Origin: Cephalotus follicularis
Lineage: Eukaryota > Streptophyta > Magnoliopsida > Oxalidales > Cephalotaceae
NCBI GenBank assembly: GCA_001972305.1
Contig: BDDD01000025.1
Span: 662,102 to 726,101 of the forward strand
Length of the DNA: 64,000 nt
Direction: 5' to 3'
Shown here: positions 11,377 through 23,402 of the stretch, one piece after another
Position numbering within the stretch: the first letter of the stretch is position 1
Layout: each line of letters starts with the position of its first letter
Position numbers and translations under genes: made by a program
Notes under the pieces: generated by a model
Databases searched by the model: none
Seen by the model: only the letters and a program-made list of their open reading frames with translations
Told to the model about the DNA's origin: nothing

Positions 11377-14300
11377 TGACACGCCCCGTTCCCGAGCACC
11401 ACCGCATGAGGACGGCCGTGCCAGGTGGAAGGATCCCTCACCTGGATCCCTAACCAAAACCCAACAACAACAAAGGCTAACGCTAAGGCCAAGGCAAGCG
11501 TTAAAAACGCGCTGCCGAGGAGAGCCGCGCTCCCTAGGCCAAACGCTCCCAAGGCATGAAACAAGAACTGCACGAGCAGGAAGGAGGAAGGAAGGAAGGG
11601 TAAAACAATAAAAGAACCCTTACTTAAACTATCCCCCAAAACTCACCGCTTAACTAAAGAAACAAACGCAACACCCACTTAGCAAACGCAACATTTAACT
11701 AAAGGGAACATGCGCACAACACCCACTGCCCAAACCCACCGTTCCACTAAAGGGAACATGCTAGGGAAGGGAGCCAGGGCAGAGAATGCAACACTACGTC
11801 TTGCCTGGGGTCCCAGGCAGGGATGCCAACACAACACCACAACACAACAAGGACGTAACACACGCCAGGTTTGCGCACCATCCTAAGACATGCATTCCCA
11901 GGATGAACCATCCTCGGGCATTTCCTCACTGGACGACAACACATAACAAAAGGCTAAGCCTAGGATCAACACAAGGGCTTGGGGACGAACGCCAAGCGTA
12001 TGGGACAGCTACCCGAGGCCCCACCAACGCTCGAACTACACTAAGGAGATAGAATCTCACCCTGGCCAGTTGTCCAGGGGATCCACCAAACCTCACCTAC
12101 CAAAAGGTCTCCAGGGACAGAACTGGTCCGAGGTCTGGAGGTCTGGAAAAACTGAGGAAAACTGCTTACCTCCACTAACGCCTACGGCATGCCTGGGGCA
12201 AACACATGGGAACTCCACCAGACCTCAAATTAGGGTCAACCAACCCGAGCTACAAAGTCAACATAAAAGTTTAACCAACCATGATCAAGCCACCCTTTCC
12301 CCCGGCATCTCAGCAGAGGTGCCACGCACGAAAGACCCGAGGAGAAACACTGTAGTTTCACCAAGGCCAGGGCTGGGAAGGCCAGCTACCCTGCCCAGGG
12401 TCAAACAACCCCCGAACTCAACGTCATCCCTGCACAGTCAACCTAAAACAAAAACAATTCCAGGGCTAAGAGAACAACACAAACAACAAGTATATAAAAC
12501 AAAAAAAAGAATTGAATTATATAAGCGGTCCTGGGCAAACTGCCGAGGACGCCCAACAACCAAGAGTTTTACACAAGCTTACAAAGAAGGTTTTACAAGG
12601 CATACATATAAACAAACTATACAACAAAACCCCCATGAATGTCCCCAAATGCATGAAGGTGCCCGAGGCCTAGGAGCCATCCTAAGGTGCTGCGTCCGGC
12701 GTCTGCCTCTCTTAACAAGCTGTCCTTAGTGGATCTCAAGAACACTGCTGCCCCGCTCCCTCTGCACACAAAACTGAGAGGGGATTAGTCCAACTGACTA
12801 GTGAGTAAGATCAAGGAATATTCTGGGCTACCCACTTTGACCGGGGTGCCGAGAGTCAAGGTGCACGTGCCCTGCCTCAACTGGGCCGGGAACAACCCAT
12901 CTCCCCTGCTCAACAAAACAAGGCAGAGGTGAAAGTATACAAGGATATAGATAGCAAAGAAAAGTCCGAGGAAACGTAAGAGCTACCAACTCAATGCCTG
13001 ACCTCAAGGAAAGGAGATAAACAACAGTTTATATATATCAGAACATGCCAAGGATCCAAGGATCAACAGAAGATCAACTCTAAGGATCAACAATGCTCAA
13101 GGGGACTACTGGTACTGCATAAAACACAAGCACATTCCACACGCGCACATGCACAATCGACTCACACACTTCCATAGTCGGAACCACCTCGATAGCATAA
13201 ATAGCAAACTCCATTGACGTTCTATCAACGCGGTCATGGGCTACAGGATTGAATACATCCCTCATATACTCAATATAGATACCCACTTTCAGAGCACCGC
13301 ATGAAAATTTGTATAAGGGCTACGCAAGCACTCCTCCCCCGGAAAATCATACTTTGGCGCACCTCACTACATGAACCTCGAACGAGGGGCTACGCAAGCC
13401 CGCCCCCGTCGGTAATCACGAGCTCAGCACCACACTAGGTGATCCTCGATCGAGGCGCTACCTCGTCGGCAATCACACAGCGTTAATATCGTACAAGGGG
13501 CCCGTGAATCACCGCTCAGCTTCACCCTTGATGAGATAACAGAGGAGAGCCTCGGTTCAGACGTAAGTGTATCACCACTTAGACCATCTCGTGCCGGAAA
13601 TTTCATACGTAACCAAGTGACCAGCTCCTAGTAACCAGTATCCAAGGGCAACAACACATGATATCAAATAAAGCATGAATACTCAACAAGAAAGGGGAAA
13701 CAACAAGTTCAACCCAGGCAAAGCAGTATTCACATGCAATATCAACAAGATGATAGGAGAAGAAATCCTACTCAAAGGTAATATCATGGAAGGGTATAAA
13801 ATCAACAAACTCTCAGTTATCAATTGATAGAAAGGAGAACATCCCACTCACTAGCATCAACAGCTTTCTCAGCTAGCTTCCCTGTTGCGCGGGCTCTGAG
13901 CCTAGATCTTCTTCTGCAAGACCAACGCACAACAACGCTTAGCTACCATGAACAACATCTCTTAAGCTATGCAAGAACCACATACAACCATGAAAACCAA
14001 GGCGAAGCTCTTCCTCGGCCTCAAAGGTCGTGCCTGCACCAACCATGCGATGCACCAAAACGTACTAAGGAGAACACTCACCTGCTAGACGTGCAGACGG
14101 GTGAGAGAAAGTTCCAGCCTCAAACAGCGCTCAAGCTTCAGAAGAAAGGCAAAGAAGAAGGTGAAGATGAAGGCTCACTCTCCCAACTGCTTCTTCAGAC
14201 GTGATAGATGGATATGATATCTGTCGAAGTCAACTCTTAAGCTTCCTAAGCAAGCTTTGCACATATCCCAGCACCATCTAACAACTCTTATCTCTTAACC

Positions 14301-14454
14301 GCATACATAAACCAACATTGTGCCTCAACCAAGCCCACACCAAACCTTCACTACCCAAAGAAGTGAAGCCCAACCCAACACAACTAAGGAGAAAAAAAAA
14401 GTTTTCTGCCAAGCCCAAACATCAATTTATCCAAAATTATTGCGGGTCGTTACA
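11377..14454 (-). repeat. TekC 3' LTR (left copy)
   Basis: 3078 bp. It matches 19396-22471 with about 8-12% differences over the first 1.1 kb, about 1-2% over 12900-13730 and about 4% afterwards. The long frame at 12070-12729 is not kept in the partner and is judged accidental. Confidence 0.9.
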
Positions 14455-14469
14455 TCCTCTCCCCCTTAA
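14455..14469 (-). promoter_or_regulatory. TekC polypurine tract
   Basis: On the minus strand AAGGGGGAGAGGATG directly precedes the 3' LTR. It follows a GAGGACGAAATTCC-like phrase common upstream of the tract in Tekay/Del elements. Confidence 0.85.
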
Positions 14470-14479
14470 GGAATTTCGT

Positions 14480-15082
14480 CCTCAAAATTCTAGCTCTGGT
14501 CCAGGGAACAAGTCCGGGTATTTCCATCATCTGGTCCTCATGTTCCCAGGTAGCCTCTTCTGCTACGTGGTTTCTCCAAAAAATCTTCACCAAGGGAATT
14601 GTCTTGTTCCTCAAAACCTGTTCTCTTCGGTCTAAGATCTATTCTGGGGTTTCTTCATAAGCCTACACTGGTAGATCCTCTTCGGCCAACACCACTGGCT
14701 CAGTCAACACATGGGAAGGACCAGCAACGTACTTCCTCAGCACAGATACATGAAACACATTGTGCATCCTTGCCATCCCCTCAGGCAAAGCCAAACGATA
14801 AGCCACGGGTCCAATCCTTTGTAAAACCTCAAAGGGACCTATGTACCTTGGGCTAAGCTTCCCACGTCTGCCAAAACGAACAATCCCCATGTAAGGTGAC
14901 ACCCTGAGGAAAACCTTGTCACCTACAGAGAACTCCAAGTCCTTCCGACGCTTTTCTGCGTAGCTCTTCTGCCTACACTGGGCCGCACGCAAACGATCAC
15001 GGATCACCTTCACCTTCTCTGTTGCATCCCTGACCAGCTCTGGTCCTAACAACTGGCGTTCTCCCACCTCATTCCAACACAA
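14480..15082 (-). pseudogene. pol: TekC integrase C-terminus with chromodomain-type tail
   Basis: The frame 14663-15082 has the GPY/F-type module: [35 protein letters not shown] and [21 protein letters not shown]. The DNA from 14662 to about 14480 continues into Tekay/Del C-terminal sequence, where a chromodomain that helps choose integration sites is expected. That last part is less well preserved here than in TekD. Confidence 0.8.
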
Positions 15083-15097
15083 AGGAGTTCGGCAACA

Positions 15098-15820
15098 TCA
15101 ACCGTACAAAGCCTCATAAGGAGCCATACCAATGCTCACCTGATAGCTATTGTTATAGGCAAACTCGATCAAAGTCAAATGGTCATCCCAACTTCCTCGG
15201 AAATCCATGACACGGGCTCTCAACATGTCCTCAAGAATCTGGATAGCCCGCTCAGACTGCCCATCCGTCTGAGGATGGTACGCTGTACTGAGTCGCAACT
15301 CCGTACCCAACGTCCTCTGCAAGCTCCGCCAGAATCTTGATGTGAACCTCGGGTATCTATCCAAAACAATGCTAATGGGGATCCCATGTAACTTGATCAC
15401 ACCGTCCACATACAACTGAGCTAACTTGTCCAAACCGAAGTCCTTCCTTATAGGTATGAAGTGAGCAGACTTGGTGAAACAATCTACTATCACCCAGATA
15501 GCATCATGCTTACTCCTTGTCCTAGGAAAACCAGTGACAAAGTCCATGGATATGTTGTCCCATTTCCACACTGGAATAGGAAGCGGTTGAAGAAGACCTG
15601 AAGGCTTCTGTCCCTCTGCCTTCACCTGCTGGCATGTCAAGCACCTTGCCACAAACCTGGCAATCTCACGCTTCATGCCCCACCAACAAAAACATTGCCT
15701 TAGGTCACGATACATCTTGGTACTTCCGAGATGCATTGACCAAGGAGAACGATGGGCTTCTTCTAGGATCTCCTGCTTGATCATCTCTACATGTGGCACA
15801 CACATGCTTTCTCCAAACAT
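15098..15820 (-). pseudogene. pol: TekC integrase, zinc-binding and core domains
   Basis: A 240-codon minus-strand frame. The HHCC region appears as AHRSPWSMHLGSTKMYRDL to CLTCQQVKAE, then the core with MDFVTGFPRTRSKHDAIWVI, SIVLDRYPRFTSRFW and STAYHPQTDGQSERAIQ. It inserts the cDNA into chromosomes. The frame order places it after RNase H, as in Ty3/gypsy and unlike copia. Confidence 0.92.
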
Positions 15821-15871
15821 CAGAACACCGTCACCCCTGATGTGAAAGTCAGTCTGAGAACCCTCTCTGAC

Positions 15872-16567
15872 TTATTTCAACAACTTGGCCAACCGCCAAT
15901 CCTTCTCTTGTAGTCCCCGGATCTGCTCTTCCCAAACAGACCTCACTTGCAAAGAAGCTAACACTGCTCCACTATCTCCGGTAGACAGCTCTGCCCTTAA
16001 AGACCTCAACTGTTCCAACATTGGCAAGTAGACCAACCGTACATGAGCCAAGGAAGCGGAGGACTTCCTTCTCAACGCATCAGCAACCACGTTGGCCTTA
16101 CGAGGATGATACTCAATGGTCCAGTCATAATCCTTGATGAGCTCGATCCATCTCCTCTGCCTCATGTTCAAATGTGGTTGAGAAGACAAATACTTCAAAC
16201 TCTGGTGGTCGGTAAAGATCTGGCAGACTTCACCATACAAATAGTGATGCCATATCTTCAAAGCAAACACCACTGCAGCCAACTCCAAGTCATGTGTAGG
16301 GTAACTGAGCTCATGAATCTTCAACTGTCGAGAAGCGTAGGCAATAACCTTGCCTTCTTGCATCAACACACAACCAAGGCTATGCAAAGAAGCATCACTG
16401 TACACCACAAAACCAACCCCTGGGGAAGGAAGGGTCAACACCGGAGCTGATGTTAACTTATCCTTCAGCGTCTGGAAGCTCTTCTCACAGTCCTCTGACC
16501 AAACGAAGTTCACATCTTTCCTTGTCAACTTCGACAAAGGAGCTACTATAGCCGAGAATCCTTCCAT
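15872..16567 (-). pseudogene. pol: TekC RNase H
   Basis: A 231-codon minus-strand frame. The RNase H core opens [17 protein letters not shown], followed by [34 protein letters not shown] and [10 protein letters not shown], and ends with [22 protein letters not shown]. It removes RNA from RNA-DNA hybrids during reverse transcription. Confidence 0.92.
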
Positions 16568-16576
16568 GAATCTTCG

Positions 16577-17148
16577 TTAATAGTCAGCAAGTCCATGGAA
16601 ACTGCGCACTTCATGCACGCTCTTTGGTCTTTCCCAGGCCAACACAGCTTCAACCTTCCTCGGGTCCACTTCAACACCATGGCCCGAGATCACATGTCCC
16701 AAAAACACAACACTGTCCAACCAAAACTCACACTTACTGTGCTTAGCATACAACTCATGGCTTCTCAAGGTTTGCAAAACGATCCTCAGGTGTTCCTCGT
16801 GCTCAGCCATACTCGCGAGTATACCATCACGTCGTCTATGAACACCACCACAAAGGTATCCAAGAAGGGTTGGAACACACGATTCATCAAATCCATGAAA
16901 ACTGCCGGTGCATTGGTTAAACCAAACGGCATAACTGAGAACTCATGAAGACCATAACGAGATCTGAAGGCTGTCTTCGGAACATCCTTTTCCTTCACCT
17001 TCAACTGGTGATATCCGGACCGAAGATCTATCTTGGAGAACACACAAGCGTCTCGTAACTGATCAAACAAGTCATCTATCCTTGGCAACGGATACTTGTT
17101 ACGCACAGTAACCTTGTTGAGCTGCCTGTAGTCGATACACAAAAGCAT
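16577..17148 (-). pseudogene. pol: TekC reverse transcriptase
   Basis: Two overlapping minus-strand frames carry gypsy RT motifs in order: [51 protein letters not shown], the catalytic-site box FIDDVMVYS, then [16 protein letters not shown] and the [10 protein letters not shown] end. It copies element RNA to DNA. It joins the protease frame upstream and RNase H downstream in the usual gypsy order. Confidence 0.9.
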
Positions 17149-17205
17149 AGCTCCATCCTTTTTCTTTACAAACAGGACCAGAGCACCCCATGGAGAACTA
17201 CTAGG

Positions 17206-17901
17206 TCAGATAAATCCTTTATCCAACAAGTCTTCCAAATGTACCTTAAGCTCTTTCAGCTCTACAGGTTCCATACGGTAAGGAGCAAGGGATATAGGAG
17301 CCGCACCAGGGATCAACTCGATCTCAAAGTCTATTTCCCTGTCTGGAGGAAGACCTGGTAACTCGTCTGGGAAGACATCAGGAAACTCACAAACCACGGG
17401 TATGTCCCCTACCTCTAACTTAGTCATTCGAGTATCTACCACAAGAGGTAAGAATCCTTGCGCACCTTTATCCAAAGCCTTACGTGCAACCATAGTCGAG
17501 ATCAACTTCAGAGGTGCCGAGCGCTGCTCGCAGACCAGCTCCATGCCTGACTCGTTAGGCAAACAAAAGGAAACAACCTTGCGCAAACAATCGACCACTG
17601 CTCTATGCCTTACCAGCCAATCCATGCCCAGGATGGCATCAAAGTCCTCAAACTGGAAGGGAATGAGGTCGGCTACAAAACTCTGTCCCTCGATCACAAC
17701 ATCACAACCCCTGTAGACTCGATCTACATGGTAACTCTGGCTCGTAGGAACAGATACAGTGATCTCTTCATCCAAGGAACTCAATACTCCACATGCATGT
17801 ATGTAAAATGCATGGGCAACAAAAGATAAAGAGGCTCCCGTGTCAAACAAAACCATCGCATCTCTGCCAAAGATAGGAGCCTTACCTATAGCCACATCCA
17901 T
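17206..17901 (-). pseudogene. pol: TekC aspartic protease and start of RT
   Basis: A 231-codon minus-strand frame. The protease active site LFDTGASLSF is near residue 20 and the flap-side motif DAILGMDWLVRHRA near residue 90. Then comes the linker to [20 protein letters not shown] and FEIELIPGAAPISLAPYRM, which is highly conserved in Ty3/gypsy. The protease frees the polyprotein parts. One segment of a polyprotein in a broken element. Confidence 0.9.
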
Positions 17902-18069
17902 GGATCCAAGAGCATCTTCTCTATTAAGAGCATAGACTCTAGCTGTTGCCGCTGGTCTACCCTACTGACGACTTCCACCAGTCCTGGATGATCCCGCCTG
18001 CGAAGCCGTTGACCCACCTCTAGCTCCCGCAGGTTGTCTATTAGAAGCAACTGATCCAGGTGTAGTCGT

Positions 18070-18190
18070 GGTCTGCTGGACTTGTGGACAATTTCTCTTG
18101 AAGTGCCCAACCTGGCCACACCGAAAACATTCTCGGGTATCTGTCTTGCAGTTGCCAAAGTGGAAGCGACCACATTTCTAGCATTTGAGA
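18070..18190 (-). pseudogene. TekC Gag zinc-knuckle region
   Basis: The minus strand can encode CFRCGQVGHFKRNC, a standard CX2CX4HX4C nucleocapsid knuckle, preceded by CGRFHFGNC-like sequence, between Gag and protease. This is the nucleic-acid-binding tail of the Gag region. Confidence 0.8.
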
Positions 18191-18195
18191 GGCTG

Positions 18196-19269
18196 TTAAG
18201 AAACTGATGAACTCTGGTGTCTGCTCTGTTGCGCACCACTAGCTGTAGGAGGACTCGCCTGCCGCGAAGAAAACGACCCCTGGCCATCAGTCCTGGCCTG
18301 TCCTCGGTTTCCGCCGTCGGCTTGCTGGTTGAAGTACCGTTTCCTTCGTTTCCCTTGTCCTTGGGAAAAACCCTCCCGCTGAGCAGACAGTTGTCCATCT
18401 CTCTTATGTCCCCTTTCCTGGCGGTTCCTCTGTTCCATAATACTCTGCTCAACTCTCTTGGCAGATTCCACCATATCTCCAAAGACAGTCCAGTTGGTTG
18501 CTGCCACAGTATGTCTCACCTCAGGATTCAACCCATCCAAGAATTTCTCACATCTCACCTCTTGGTCTACAACCAAAGCTGGAGCAAAATGAGACAACTC
18601 CATAAAGCGATACTCATAGTGGGTCACAGACATACTCCCCTGACGTAGATGCAGAAACTCTTTCCTCTTGCCCTTCACGAAGGTAGCCGGGAAGAAGTAC
18701 TGATGAAACTCCCGCTTGAAAACATCCCACGTGATCATAGTGACATCAGTATGCCTAGCTTGTAGAGCTTCCCACCAACAAAGAGCATTCTTCCTTACCA
18801 AGAAGACGGCAAGTCCCACGCGTGAGCCGTCGGAAACTCCCATCTGTACAAAAAGCATCTCAAGATGATTCAGCCATGCCTCAGCATCCGCTGGGTCATC
18901 CGTTCCCTCAAAGGTTGCAGCACCTAAACGTTGCAAACGTTCCACTGGTAAAGCTTGAGATCGAGAACCACTAGAAGCTTGTGCTATCATCATAGCAAAC
19001 TGCATCCATTCTGTTTGACCACCTGTACCAATCGGTGGAGGTACCTGCGCTGCTGACTGCGCTGCCGGGACCTCAGCTACCATAGCTGGTCTAGTCTCTT
19101 GTTCTACCATTCCAGGGTTAACCTGCACACCAGGTCCAACAGGAGGCAGTTCTTGATCCACATGTGGTGGGGAGGTCTCTCTTCCTCTACCCTGACCACG
19201 TCCTCTGGCTGGGGAAACCCCTCGTCCCCTACCCACGCCACCTCCTCGAGTTTGACGCGGAGGCACCAT
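18196..19269 (-). CDS. gag: TekC Gag (capsid) reading frame
   Basis: An uninterrupted 357-codon minus-strand frame, starting MVPPRQTRGGG about 105 bases inside the PBS. Residues 1-55 are rich in Gly, Arg and Pro (likely nucleic-acid binding). Residues about 120-260 show the retrotransposon Gag capsid pattern: FEGTDDPADAEAWLNHLE, ALCWWEALQ, TWDVFKREFHQYFFP, HYEYRFMELSHFAP and KFLDGLNPEVRH. Gag packages element RNA in cytoplasmic particles. A CCHC knuckle lies just downstream in another frame. As part of a broken element it is treated as a fossil. Confidence 0.9.
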   Translation of the reverse strand: MVPPRQTRGGGVGRGRGVSPARGRGQGRGRETSPPHVDQELPPVGPGVQVNPGMVEQETRPAMVAEVPAAQSAAQVPPPIGTGGQTEWMQFAMMIAQASSGSRSQALPVERLQRLGAATFEGTDDPADAEAWLNHLEMLFVQMGVSDGSRVGLAVFLVRKNALCWWEALQARHTDVTMITWDVFKREFHQYFFPATFVKGKRKEFLHLRQGSMSVTHYEYRFMELSHFAPALVVDQEVRCEKFLDGLNPEVRHTVAATNWTVFGDMVESAKRVEQSIMEQRNRQERGHKRDGQLSAQREGFSQGQGKRRKRYFNQQADGGNRGQARTDGQGSFSSRQASPPTASGAQQSRHQSSSVS

Positions 19270-19374
19270 CTACCTTCACATGCAAGTTAGGACATTACTA
19301 ACATGTGTACTACATGAAATCCAATGCATGCATACCCCAAAGTCTCCAAAGAAAACACAAGGAAACTAAACCGG

Positions 19375-19388
19375 TCTCTTTGATACCA
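19375..19388 (-). promoter_or_regulatory. TekC primer-binding site
   Basis: Minus-strand TGGTATCAAAGAGA lies seven bases from the LTR. The first eight bases fit initiator-Met tRNA, as is usual for Tekay elements; the rest differs slightly. Confidence 0.75.
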
Positions 19389-19395
19389 AAAAAGC

Positions 19396-22300
19396 TGACA
19401 CGTCCCATTCCCGAGCACCCCCGCCCAAGGACGGCTGTGCCAGGTGGAAGGATCCCTCACCTGAATCCCAGACCGAAACCCAAAAACAACAAAGGCTAAC
19501 GCTAAGGCCAGGGCAGGCGTTAAAACCGCGCTGCCGAGGAGAGTCGTGCTCCCCAGACCAAACGCTCCCAAGGCATGAAACAAGAACTGCCCGAGCAAGA
19601 AGGAGGAAGGAAGGAAGGGTAAAACAGCAAAAGAACCCTTACTTAAACTATCCCCCAAAACTCACCGCTTAACTAAAGAAACAAACGCAACACCCACTTA
19701 GCGAACGCACCGTTTAACTAAAGGGAACATGCGCACAACACCCACTGCCCAAACGCACCGTTCCACTAAAGGGAACACGTCAGGGAAGGGAGCCAGGGCA
19801 GAGAACGCAACACTAGTCTTGCCTGAGGTCCCGGGCAGGGATGCCAACACAACACCACTACACAACAAGGACGTAACACAAGCCAGGTCTGTGCCCCATC
19901 CTAAGACATGCCTTCCCAGTATGAACCATCCTCGGGTATGTCCTCACTGGGCAACAACACATAACAAAAGGCTAAGCCTGGGATCAACGCAAGGGCATGG
20001 GGACAAACGCCAAGCGTATAGGACAACTACCTGAGGTCCCACCAACACTCGAACTACACTAAGGAGATAGAATCTCACCCCGGCCAGGTGCCCAGGGGAT
20101 CCACCAGGGCTCACCTACCAAAACATCTCCAGGGATTGAACTGGTTCGAGGTCGGGAGGTCGGGCAAAACTAAGGAAAACTGCTTACCTCCACTAATGCC
20201 TACGGCATGCCCGGGGAAAACACCCGGGAACGCCACCATACCTCAACTTCGAGTCAACCAACCCGAGCTACAAAGTCAACCTAAAGGTTTGACCAACCAT
20301 GATGAAGCCACCCTTTCCCCCGGCATCTCAGCAGAGCTGCCACGCATGAAAGGCCCAAGGAGAAACACTGTAGTTTCACCAAGGCCAGGGCTAGGAAGAC
20401 CTGCTACCATGCCCAGGGTCAAACAACCCCCGAACTCAACGTCGTCCCTGTACACTCAACACTAAAACAAAAACAACGCCAGGGCTGAGAGAACAACACA
20501 AACAACAAGTATATAAAACAAGAAAAAGAATTGAATTATATACGCGGTCCAGGGTAAACTGCCGAGGATGCCCAACAACCAATAGTTTTACACAAGCTTA
20601 CAAAGAAGGTTTTACAAGGCATAGATATAAACAAACTATACAACAAAACCCCCATGAATGTCCCTAAATGCATGAAGGTGCCCGAGGCCTAGGAGCCATC
20701 CTAAGGTGCTGCGTCCGGCATCTACCTCTCCCAACAAGCTGTCCTTAGTGGATCTCAAGAACACTGTTGCCCCGCTCCCTCTGCACACAAAACTGACAGG
20801 GGATTAGTCCAATTGACTAGTGAGTAAGATCAAGGAATATCCTGGGTGATCCACTTCGACCGGGGTGCCAAGAGTCAAGGTGAACGTGCCCTGCCTCAAC
20901 TGGGCCGGGAACAACCCATCTCCCCTGCTCAACAAAACAAGGCAGAGGTGAAAGTATACAAGAATATTGATAGCAAAGAAAAGTCCGAGGAAACGTCAGA
21001 GCTACCAACTCAATGCCTGACCTCAAGGAAAGGAGATAAACAACAGTTTATATATATCAGAACATGCCAAGGATCCAAGGATCAAAAGAAGATCAACTCT
21101 AAGGATCAACAATGCTCAAGGGGACTACTGGTACTGCATAAAACACAAGCACATTCCACACGCGCACATGCACAATCGACTCACACACTTCCATAGCCGG
21201 AACCACCTCGATAGCATAAATAGCAAACTCCATTGACGTTCTATCAACGCGGTCATGGGCTACAGGATTGAATACATCCCTCATATACTCAATATAGATA
21301 CCTACTTTCAGAGCACCGCATGAAAATTTGTATAAGGGCTACGCAAGCACTCCTCCCCTGGAAAATCATACTTTGGCGCACCTCACTACATGAACCTCGA
21401 ATGAGGGGCTACGCAAGCCCGCCCCCGTCGGTAATCATGAGCTCAGCACCACACTAGGTGATCCTCGATCGAGGCGCTACCTCGTCGGCAATCACACAGC
21501 GTTAATATCGTACAAGGGGCCCGTGAATCACCGCTCAGCTTCACCCTTGATGAGATAACAGAGGAGAGCCTCGGTTCAGACGTAAGTGTATCACCACTTA
21601 GACCATCTCGTGCCAGAAATTTCATACATAACCAAGTGACCAGCTCCTAGTAACCAGTATCCAAGGGCAACAACACATGATATCAAATAAAGCATGAATA
21701 CTCAACAAGAAAGGGAAACAACAAGTTCAACCCAGGCAAAGCAGTATTCACATGCAATATCAACAAGATGACAGCAGAAGAAATCCTAGTCAAAGGTAAT
21801 ATCATGGAAGGGTATAAAATCAACAAACTCTCAGTTATCAATTGATAGAAAGGAGAACATCCCACTCACTAGTATCAACAGCTTTCTTAGCTAGCTTCCC
21901 TGTTACGCGGGCTCCGAGCCTAGATATTCCTCTGCAAGACCAACACACAACAACGCTTAGCTACCATGAACAACATCTCTGAAGCTATACAAGAACCACA
22001 TACAACCATGAAAACCAAGGCGAAGCTCTTCCTCGGCCTCAAAGGTCGTGCCTGCACCAACCATGCGACGCACCAAAATGTACTGAGGAGAACACTCACC
22101 TATTAGACGTGTAGTGGGTGAAAGAAAGTTCCAACCTCAACCAGCGCTCAAGCTTCAGAAGAAAGACAAAGAAGAAGATGAAGATGAAGGCTAACTCTCC
22201 CAACTGCTTCTTCAGACGTGATAGATGGATATGATATCTGCCGAAGTCAACTCTGAAGCTTCCTAAGCAAGCTTTGCACATATCTGAACACCATCTAATA

Positions 22301-22471
22301 ACTCTTATCTCTTAACCGCATACATAAACCAACATTGGGCCTCAACCAAGCCCACACCAAACCTTCACTAACCAAAGAAGTGAAGCCCAAGCCAACACAA
22401 CCAAGGAGAAAAAAAAAAATTTCCCCCAAGCCCAAACATCAATTTATCCAAAATTAATACGGGTCGTTACA
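19396..22471 (-). repeat. TekC 5' LTR (right copy)
   Basis: 3076 bp, next to the PBS. On the minus strand it starts TGTAACGACCCG and ends GTGTCA, the ends expected of Tekay/Del LTRs. Confidence 0.9.
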
Positions 22472-23389
22472 ATACTAGTAAACGAAGGCGTGGAAGGCCA
22501 ACGACAAGACACCCTTGTGTCCCACCGCTTATTGACTTATTATTTCACAATTGGAGGAATTTGACGTCTCATCAAATTTTAAATTACCAAAGTCGTTTAT
22601 TAAATCAATTTAATCTTCCAATCCATTTGGAACGGCTTATTATGCTTGACGTGTTTGGATTGTTTGCAAAAAGTAAACATCTATCTCATGCATCCTATGA
22701 TCCACATAGAAATAAAAATGGCCTGGCTAGTGATTAAAGCTATGAGAGATCACACGAGCGTATGTGATCCCTCGGTCTCCTAGGTGAACTATTCAAAACG
22801 ACTTTATTACAAAATGCACCATGCATACATGGCCTTCACTTGGTCTTGCAATTTCCTTCATCTTCCTCTTCAAGCTCCTTTGCGATTCTTCTCTTCTTTT
22901 ATTTACAAAAATGAAATTTACACAAAAATACATTTAAAACATAAAGAATAGAATACAAATGGAGGGAGAGAGAGAATTTCATAAAAAAAAAAGGAAAAAT
23001 GGTGCTCACAGGAAACCAAATTACAGACCAAATAAAGTACATGATAATAAAGCAAATTTAAACCATCCACAAAAGAAACCAAAAGCTAGGTTCAATCCCA
23101 TTGCCTACCATCATGCATAAGACATTTAAATCTATATCCATAGTAGAATTTAAATAAACGCAAGCAATTTCAATTTCCGATGACCAATCGAAATAATCCC
23201 AAGATAGCGGATATTTCAATAAAACTCCTACTAAATTATTTAAAATCTAGTTTCCCTCGGTTTAAGAAAAACTTAATTTTATAAAACAACAATGGGAAGG
23301 GAATTAAATTAGAATCCCAGCTACTTTAATCATTCCAAAATAGTCACCAAAAACTGAAATTAAAGTCCAATTGATATTATAACGGATCT
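22472..23389 (-). other. CopB 5' leader and gag start (decayed)
   Basis: From the TekC target duplication ATACT (22472-22476) to the PBS. It continues CopB's interior: GGCGTGGAAGGCCAACGAC matches CopA near 38332-38350, and CATGCATACATGGCCTTCA matches CopA near 38650. The rest is AT-rich leader without a frame of note. Confidence 0.65.
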
Positions 23390-23400
23390 CTCTGATACCA
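23390..23400 (-). promoter_or_regulatory. CopB primer-binding site
   Basis: TGGTATCAGAG on the minus strand, complementary to initiator-Met tRNA and two bases from the 5' LTR, as in CopA. Confidence 0.88.
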
Positions 23401-23402
23401 CT

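Larger units (their letters stand above)
11377..22471 (-). mobile_element. Ty3/gypsy chromovirus TekC (Tekay/Del type), nested in CopB
   Basis: LTRs of about 3.08 kb at 11377-14454 and 19396-22471 run TGACACG..CGTTACA on the + strand. The flanks ATGCT and ATACT form a target duplication with one difference. The order on the minus strand is 5' LTR, PBS, gag, protease, RT, RNase H, integrase, C-terminal domain, polypurine tract, 3' LTR, as in Tekay/Del elements. LTR start TGTAACGACCCG and the phrase near 14475-14500 just before the tract are also typical. Coding parts are well preserved but divided among several frames, with of the order of half a dozen breaks. LTR divergence is about 5-6% by eye and uneven. 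Confidence 0.93.

Noticed and set aside
12070-12729. 219-codon plus-strand frame
   Set aside because: Lies wholly in the TekC 3' LTR, opposite to the element; only a shorter version exists in the partner LTR and no domain is visible.
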